A DNA stretch of 64,000 bases from positions 956,001-1,020,000 of the forward strand of contig NZ_CP058350.1 of NCBI RefSeq assembly GCF_005860795.2, read 5' to 3'. The position numbers and the translations under genes were made by a program. The notes beneath the pieces were generated by a model that was not told the DNA's origin, did not search any database, and worked only from the letters and a program-made list of their open reading frames with translations. This document shows positions 59,054 to 64,000 of this stretch, one piece after another (within the stretch, counting starts at the first letter, position 1; every line of letters starts with the position of its first letter). This DNA is from Peteryoungia desertarenae (GTDB taxonomy: Bacteria; Pseudomonadota; Alphaproteobacteria; Rhizobiales; Rhizobiaceae).

Positions 59054-60352
59054 TCATGTCGCAGCACTAGCTTCCATATATTCGCGTGGCCACGTCACGA
59101 TGACCCGCGCTCCGCTCTCTCTTGCCTCGCCATTCTCAAAACGAAGCGTCGCCCCTGAACGTTCAAGGAGCGTCTTGGCGATGAAGAGACCCAGCCCCAA
59201 ACCGCCGGCCCGCATGTCGCGCTGTCTGCTGGTTACATAGGGCTCGCCAATTCTTTGCAAGACCCCTTGCGAAAAGCCTTCACCGTCATCGGCAATTATC
59301 ACCACCACGTGGTGATCATCATGGCTTACCGTGACGGTCACCTTCTGTCGGGCATAGTCGATCGCATTTTCCAGCAGGTTTCCGAGCCCATACATGATGG
59401 CGGCATTGCGTGTGCCGACGGGCTCCCGTCCGCGATTGCTGGCCTCGACAAGCTCCAGTTCTATCCCGAATTCGCGATGTGGTGCCATCACCTCCTCGAT
59501 CATCGAGGACAGCGGCAGCACGCGCATGTGCTCCTCGCTTTCTGAAGGCAATGTCGTGAGCCGCTTCAGGATGTCGCGGCAACGTTCGCTCTGGCTCCGT
59601 AGCAATTGCACATCCTCGCGGAAACGCTCGTCATCACCCAGCTCGCGCTCCATTTCCTTGGCCACAACGCTGATCGTGGCAAGCGGCGTTCCGAGTTCGT
59701 GGGCCGCTGCGGCGGCCAGTCCGTCGAGCTGGGAGAGATGCTTCTCCCGCTGCAGGATCAACTCCGTCGCGGTCAGCGCATCGGCAAGCAGCGTCGCTTC
59801 CTGCGACACCCGATAGGCATAAAAGGCTGCGAAAGCCATCATCGAGACGATCGAGCACCAGATCCCCATTTGCATGACCGAATGCATGCGAAGATCTTCC
59901 CCCGGAAACCAAGGCAGGGGAAAGGGCGTGAAGAACAGGATCGTGATGAAGACGAGGGCCGTGGCAAACAGCGCGACGGAGTAAAGTCGAGGCTGCGAAG
60001 CAAAGGAGATGATGACCGGAATGGAAATCAGGGGCGCGAAAGGATTGCTGAGGCCACCCGTGATGAAAAGCAGTGCCCCCATCTGGAAGAGATCCAGCGC
60101 CAGCACCGCGAAGGCAGCGCCTGGCTCAAGCCGATAGGTCGCCGGAAAGGCGACGGACAACAGAGCATTGGCAGCAGCAAGCGCTCCGATCAGCGCAAGG
60201 CAAGTCAGCAGTGGCAGTGGAAACTGGAACCAGAAGGCCACCACCATGACCGTCAGCCCCTGGCCTGCCACCGCCACCCAGCGCAGCTTGACCAGTGTCT
60301 CCAGTCGCAACCGTCTGCTGGACGGGCCGAATTGCGCAGCAAGATCCATCAT
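59054..60352 (-). CDS. actS: ActS/RegB redox sensor histidine kinase
   Basis: Six-helix membrane sensor kinase of the RegB family. The start at 60352 (MMDLAAQFGPSS) has GGAGAGG nine bases upstream; the ATG at 60361 abuts that site and is less likely. The 432-residue product has six hydrophobic segments up to about residue 185, the quinone-binding ITGGLSNPFAPL, H-box AAAAHELGTPLATI (His218), the redox cysteine Cys258 in SERCRDIL and the ATP lid GGLGLGLFI. Redox sensing is known for the family and inferred here from those residues. Confidence 0.95.
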   Translation of the reverse strand: MMDLAAQFGPSSRRLRLETLVKLRWVAVAGQGLTVMVVAFWFQFPLPLLTCLALIGALAAANALLSVAFPATYRLEPGAAFAVLALDLFQMGALLFITGGLSNPFAPLISIPVIISFASQPRLYSVALFATALVFITILFFTPFPLPWFPGEDLRMHSVMQMGIWCSIVSMMAFAAFYAYRVSQEATLLADALTATELILQREKHLSQLDGLAAAAAHELGTPLATISVVAKEMERELGDDERFREDVQLLRSQSERCRDILKRLTTLPSESEEHMRVLPLSSMIEEVMAPHREFGIELELVEASNRGREPVGTRNAAIMYGLGNLLENAIDYARQKVTVTVSHDDHHVVVIIADDGEGFSQGVLQRIGEPYVTSRQRDMRAGGLGLGLFIAKTLLERSGATLRFENGEARESGARVIVTWPREYMEASAAT

Positions 60353-60397
60353 CAATTCCATCCTCTCCAGGAGCTCGCCATGACGGGCGACCTTTGT

Positions 60398-62875
60398 TCA
60401 CGTCCCGCGCGGTTTTGCCCGTGTCGTCGGCAGCGCTGCTGCCGGGTCCTCAGGCCATGGGTGTCGCGGATAGCGTCCCCGCATTTCGCTGCGCACGTCT
60501 TTCCATGATCCAGCCCAGAAACCGGGCAGGTCGCGTGTTGTCTGGATGGGCCGATGCGCCGGCGAGGTCAACTCCAGAACGAGGGACAACTTGCCGCCGG
60601 CAATAGACGGATGGGTCTTCAGGCCGAACAGTTCCTGCACGCGTATCGCAAGAACCGGCTCGGTGCCGTCATATCGGATCGGATGCGCCTGTCCGGTTGG
60701 TGCGGTAAAATGCGTCGGCGCAAGCTGGTCCAGACTGCGCACCAGCTCATGCGGCACAAGTGCCATCAACCCGTCATGCAGACTGCCCGGCTTGATGTCC
60801 TCAAATCGGGTCACGTCTGATTGAAAAGGGATGAACCAGCGCTCCAGCGCTTCGATCAACCCTTCCTCGCTCACATCCGGCCACGGCTCACCAAGGCTCC
60901 GATGCAGAAAACCGAGCCGCTGGCGCAGCTGTTCGCCAGCCTTCGAGAAGGCCAGCTCCCTTAAACCCAGTTGCCGTATTCCGTCGGCAAGCCCCCTTGC
61001 TGCCATCTCGCCACGCGGCTTGGGCAGGGGTGTCTCCTCAAGCGTGATGGCTCCAATCCGCGCGACCCGCCTGGCCCGCACCTGCCGGCTTACCGGGTCG
61101 AAACCGCTGATTTCGTCGCGGGTCACCATATCCGGTCGTTCCGCCTCGACCGTTTCACGATCGATTTCTGCTGCCGCAAGGATCCTTGCTTGTGCCGCCT
61201 TTCCGGTCAGATCGGCAACAACCAGCATGTTTGCTCCCGAAAGCCGTTCCGTCTCCGGCAGTTCTGCTCCGCGTCCATTGGCCAGCACGAATCGACCGCG
61301 CCCACCTCGGTTGCGCGATATCCGGTCCGGATAGGCATGAAGCAGAAGCCTGCCCACCGAAATGGCTGTTTCCTTCTCCTTTGCCTTCGCTCCTGCCAGT
61401 CCATTGGCCTGGCGGGCAATACCGGCGGCAAGCCGCCTGGCCGCTGCCGCCCGTTCGCCCGTCTCCCGCCGAAATCGTCTCAGTCTCTCGTCCAGATCAA
61501 CATCGGAACCGCCAAGCCCCTGTTCGGTCAAAAGCACGGCCAGTTCCGCTGCCGCATGAGCATATCCATCGTCAGTCGCCGCCAGCACCATGCTGGCGAG
61601 GCGGGCCGGCAGGGCAAGTCCGCGCATCGCATGCCCGCGTGCGGTCAATCGGCCTTGATCGTCTACTGCGCCAAGCCCCAACAGCAGGGCCCTCGCTTCC
61701 TTGAGAGCTGGCGTCGGAGGCCTGTCGATCAGCGACAGCGTCGCGGGGTCTGTCACCCCCCAGTGGGCGAGGTCCAGCACAAAGCCCGTGAGGTCACTCG
61801 CCAGGATCTCCGGTGGCGTAAAGGCCGGAAGCGAAGCCGTCTGCCCTTCATGCCAGAGACGAATGGCCGTTCCCGGCTCGGTTCGCCCAGCACGACCGGC
61901 CCGCTGCTCTGCCGAAGCGCGAGAGACCCGCACTGTCTCAAGCCGGCTGATCCCGCTTGCCGGCTCAAAAACCGGCAATCGCTGGAGCCCGCTGTCAATC
62001 ACGACACGCACGCCGTCAATGGTGATAGAGGTCTCTGCAATAGAGGTCGCCAGAACGACCTTTCGCTCGCCAGCCGGTGCAGAGCGGATCGCTGCATCCT
62101 GTTCGCTTTGAGAGAGATTGCCGTAAAGCGGCGCGATCCGGGTGTTTTCGCCAAAAAGTCCCTCGAGCCTCTCCGCCACCCGGCGGATTTCTGCCTGTCC
62201 GGGCAGGAAGGCAAGGATTGACCCGGCTTCCTTTTGATGCGCCTCCACTATTGCCGCCGTCACGGCATCTTCGATCTTCACCGTTCCCGGTCGATCCCTG
62301 TATTCTATGGAAACCGGGAAGCTCCGACCCTCGCTGATCACCGCCGGCGGATCCCCCAGCAGACCGCAAACCCGGTCGATATCGAGCGTTGCCGACATCA
62401 CCCCGATCCGGAGATCCTCCCGCAGCGCGCCCTGCACATCAAGCGCCAGCGCCAGACCGAGATCCGCATCAAGCGATCTTTCGTGGAACTCGTCGAAGAG
62501 GACGGCACCAATCCCGGCAAGCTCCGGATCGTCCAGCACCATCCGCACGAAAACCCCCTCGGTCACCACTTCGATCCGCGTTTTCGTCGAAACCTTGTTG
62601 TCGAGCCGCATCCGGTAGCCGACGGTCTCGCCAACCGTCTCTTTCATAAGGGCTGCCATCCGGCCAGCCGCCGCCCTTGCCGCCAGCCGCCTGGGCTCGA
62701 GCAGGATGATCCGCTCCCCACCCAGCCAGGCCTGATCCAGCAGAGCCAGCGGCACGATCGTCGTCTTGCCCGCGCCCGGTGGAGCCGACAGGATGAGCCG
62801 ATTGCCCGTTTCGAGCGCTGAGAGGATGTCGGGCAGTTTCGATGTGATCGGAAGATCGGGAAAGCGGATTGTCAT
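60398..62875 (-). CDS. hrpB: ATP-dependent helicase HrpB
   Basis: DEAH-box helicase family of unclear physiological role. The 825-residue product has Walker A SAPPGAGKTTIVPLALL, motif II DEFHER, motif VI region EQRAGRAGRTEPG, and the HrpB-specific C-terminal domain. The start overlaps the stop of the ornithine-cyclodeaminase-like gene as ATGA. Confidence 0.93.
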   Translation of the reverse strand: MTIRFPDLPITSKLPDILSALETGNRLILSAPPGAGKTTIVPLALLDQAWLGGERIILLEPRRLAARAAAGRMAALMKETVGETVGYRMRLDNKVSTKTRIEVVTEGVFVRMVLDDPELAGIGAVLFDEFHERSLDADLGLALALDVQGALREDLRIGVMSATLDIDRVCGLLGDPPAVISEGRSFPVSIEYRDRPGTVKIEDAVTAAIVEAHQKEAGSILAFLPGQAEIRRVAERLEGLFGENTRIAPLYGNLSQSEQDAAIRSAPAGERKVVLATSIAETSITIDGVRVVIDSGLQRLPVFEPASGISRLETVRVSRASAEQRAGRAGRTEPGTAIRLWHEGQTASLPAFTPPEILASDLTGFVLDLAHWGVTDPATLSLIDRPPTPALKEARALLLGLGAVDDQGRLTARGHAMRGLALPARLASMVLAATDDGYAHAAAELAVLLTEQGLGGSDVDLDERLRRFRRETGERAAAARRLAAGIARQANGLAGAKAKEKETAISVGRLLLHAYPDRISRNRGGRGRFVLANGRGAELPETERLSGANMLVVADLTGKAAQARILAAAEIDRETVEAERPDMVTRDEISGFDPVSRQVRARRVARIGAITLEETPLPKPRGEMAARGLADGIRQLGLRELAFSKAGEQLRQRLGFLHRSLGEPWPDVSEEGLIEALERWFIPFQSDVTRFEDIKPGSLHDGLMALVPHELVRSLDQLAPTHFTAPTGQAHPIRYDGTEPVLAIRVQELFGLKTHPSIAGGKLSLVLELTSPAHRPIQTTRDLPGFWAGSWKDVRSEMRGRYPRHPWPEDPAAALPTTRAKPRGT

Positions 62876-63831
62876 GCAGAAACCGGTAGTCCCTTGGTCA
62901 CAGTTTCATAGGCCAGGATTGCGCCCGCCAGATCTTCAAGTGCCGCTCCGACCGACTTGAAAAGTGTGATCTCCTCGGCACTCTGGCGGCCAGCCTTCTG
63001 ACCGGTCACCAGCTCGGCCAGCTCGGCCCTGATGTCACTTTTCTTGATGACACCGGAATCGATAGGCTGCAGCAGGTCTCCTGCCTCGCCAAAGGCCCCA
63101 CCATAGGTATCGACATAAAGGCTCGCCCGCCGCACGGCATCGTCATCGCTTTCGCGCATATCCTTCTTGAAGGCGCCGACGAGGTCCAGGTGGCTGCCGG
63201 GTTTCAGCCATGCTCCCTTGATCAATGGTTCGGAACTGAGCGTGGCGCAGGAGATGATGTCGGCTGCCTGCGCTGCCGCTTCAACATCGCGAACCGCTTC
63301 GGCCGCATATCCGAGTGCGCGGGCAGCGGCAGCAGTCTCTTCAGCCTTTTCCGCATTGCGTCCCCAGATCTTGACCGAACGGATCGGCCTGACCGCCGCA
63401 TGCGCCTCAATCAGATTGAGAGAGAGCCGCCCGGTGCCGACAACAAGATGCTCGCTGGCGTCTGGTCGGGCAAGATAGCGGGCTGCAAGTGCGGAAGCTG
63501 CCGCTGTCCGTCGCGCCGTCAGCGCGCCCCCGTCAATCACCGCCAGCAATTCGCCTGTGCGCCCGGACGATAGAAGATAGCTGCCATGGATCGCCGGCAG
63601 GCCGCGCATGTGGTTGTCCGGAAAGACCGAGACGAGCTTCACACCGATATAGGCACCGGCTTTCCAAGCGGGCATCAGCAAAAGCGTGGCATCTCTCTCA
63701 CCTGGCACTTCCACCTCATGATGATGCCGAATCGGCATTGTGCAGCCTTGGGCAAACAGATCGCCAATCGCGTCGATCAGTGGCTCCCACGCCAAGGCTT
63801 CGACTGTCTGCGCTTCGGAAAGAACCAGCAT
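62872..63831 (-). CDS. Ornithine cyclodeaminase / mu-crystallin family protein
   Basis: NAD(P)-binding enzyme of the OCD/mu-crystallin family. The start at 63831 has a perfect AAGGAGGT ribosome-binding site and gives 319 residues. Family segments are LLLMPAWKAGAYIGVKLVSV, the substrate-side DGGALTARRTAAASALA, the Rossmann entry HLVVGTGRLSLNLIEAH (normally GxGxQ; here GTGRLS) and LVGAFKKDMRESDD. Members make proline from ornithine or reduce imino acids; which applies here is unknown. It is coupled to hrpB. The remaining 169 bases of the window show no gene. Confidence 0.88.
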   Translation of the reverse strand: MLVLSEAQTVEALAWEPLIDAIGDLFAQGCTMPIRHHHEVEVPGERDATLLLMPAWKAGAYIGVKLVSVFPDNHMRGLPAIHGSYLLSSGRTGELLAVIDGGALTARRTAAASALAARYLARPDASEHLVVGTGRLSLNLIEAHAAVRPIRSVKIWGRNAEKAEETAAAARALGYAAEAVRDVEAAAQAADIISCATLSSEPLIKGAWLKPGSHLDLVGAFKKDMRESDDDAVRRASLYVDTYGGAFGEAGDLLQPIDSGVIKKSDIRAELAELVTGQKAGRQSAEEITLFKSVGAALEDLAGAILAYETVTKGLPVSA

Positions 63832-64000
63832 GTGACCTCCTTGAATGCTATCAGCCATGACACTCGCAAAGCCGGACCGGGGGATCAAGCCATGGGACCG
63901 CCGAATGCCGTTCCAGCAGCATGCGCGGAGCCGCATCGGCGATGCCATTTTCTCCGAATTTTGCCGAAGATCCGAAATTCCGAAATGATATCAGTTATTT

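Noticed and set aside
59303..59314. CACCACGTGGTG palindrome with the same CACGTG core as parS
   Set aside because: The flanks are CCA and GGT rather than TTT and AAA, and it encodes a DHHVVV stretch of ActS; it does not fit parS.

Overview
The window is a chromosomal segment of an alphaproteobacterium, almost certainly a member of the Rhizobiaceae (Agrobacterium/Rhizobium/Sinorhizobium relatives). The evidence is gene order and family content: rho-hemJ-hemE next to ppsR-maf-aroE-coaE-dnaQ-secB, gyrB, trpFBA-accD-folC, addAB, a DivL-type kinase, ahcY, ptsH/EIIA/hprK-chvG-chvI, pckA, hisBHAFE-coaA, hslVU, glcB and actRS. I cannot name the genus. DNA is moderately GC-rich with short intergenic gaps. 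I see no rRNA, tRNA, insertion sequence, prophage or CRISPR array.

Layout. 1-2754 (minus): the 3' part of rho is cut by the window edge; hemJ and hemE follow. 2755-3159: a gene-free stretch with five DnaA-box-like 9-mers, the likely chromosomal replication origin. 3160-6759 (plus): ppsR, maf, aroE, coaE and dnaQ, tightly packed. 6830-7883 (minus): secB and fxsA. 8036-13350 (plus): a Tim44-like gene, mltA, an Smr gene and an XRE gene chained by ATGA-type overlaps, then gyrB. A pair of near-perfect parS-like sites lies just past the gyrB terminator, and a third sits in the maf/aroE overlap. 13481-17057: nitroreductase, PHB depolymerase, DUF2852 protein and YgjP-type metallopeptidase. 17129-22195 (plus): trpF-trpB-trpA-accD-folC.

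22244-39838 is entirely minus strand. divL, a tsaE-amgK fusion, a murU-like gene, addB and addA overlap or nearly touch, with trxA downstream. ahcY stands alone behind a strong palindrome. chvI, chvG, hprK, an EIIA-Man gene and ptsH form a second cluster linking acid/host-signal sensing to the regulatory phosphotransferase system.

40195-43587 (plus): pckA, arfB, a BON/LysM gene and an alkB-like gene. 43609-47831 (minus): coaA and hisE-F-A-H-B. 48066-56924 (plus): hslV, hslU, a DUF1402 exported protein, a cytochrome P450, a stand-alone HyuA-type hydantoinase/oxoprolinase and malate synthase G. 57002-63831: an L,D-transpeptidase, an MmcB-like nuclease-fold protein, the ActR/ActS redox pair, helicase HrpB and an ornithine-cyclodeaminase-family enzyme.

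The window is mostly core genome. The most notable signals are non-coding (oriC, parS sites, palindromes upstream of ahcY and between chvI and pckA) or residue-level (a tyrosine in place of the phospho-acceptor histidine in the DivL-like kinase; loss of zinc-ligand cysteines in AccD). I did not find a clearly undescribed multi-gene system. The best accessory candidate is the P450-HyuA pair.
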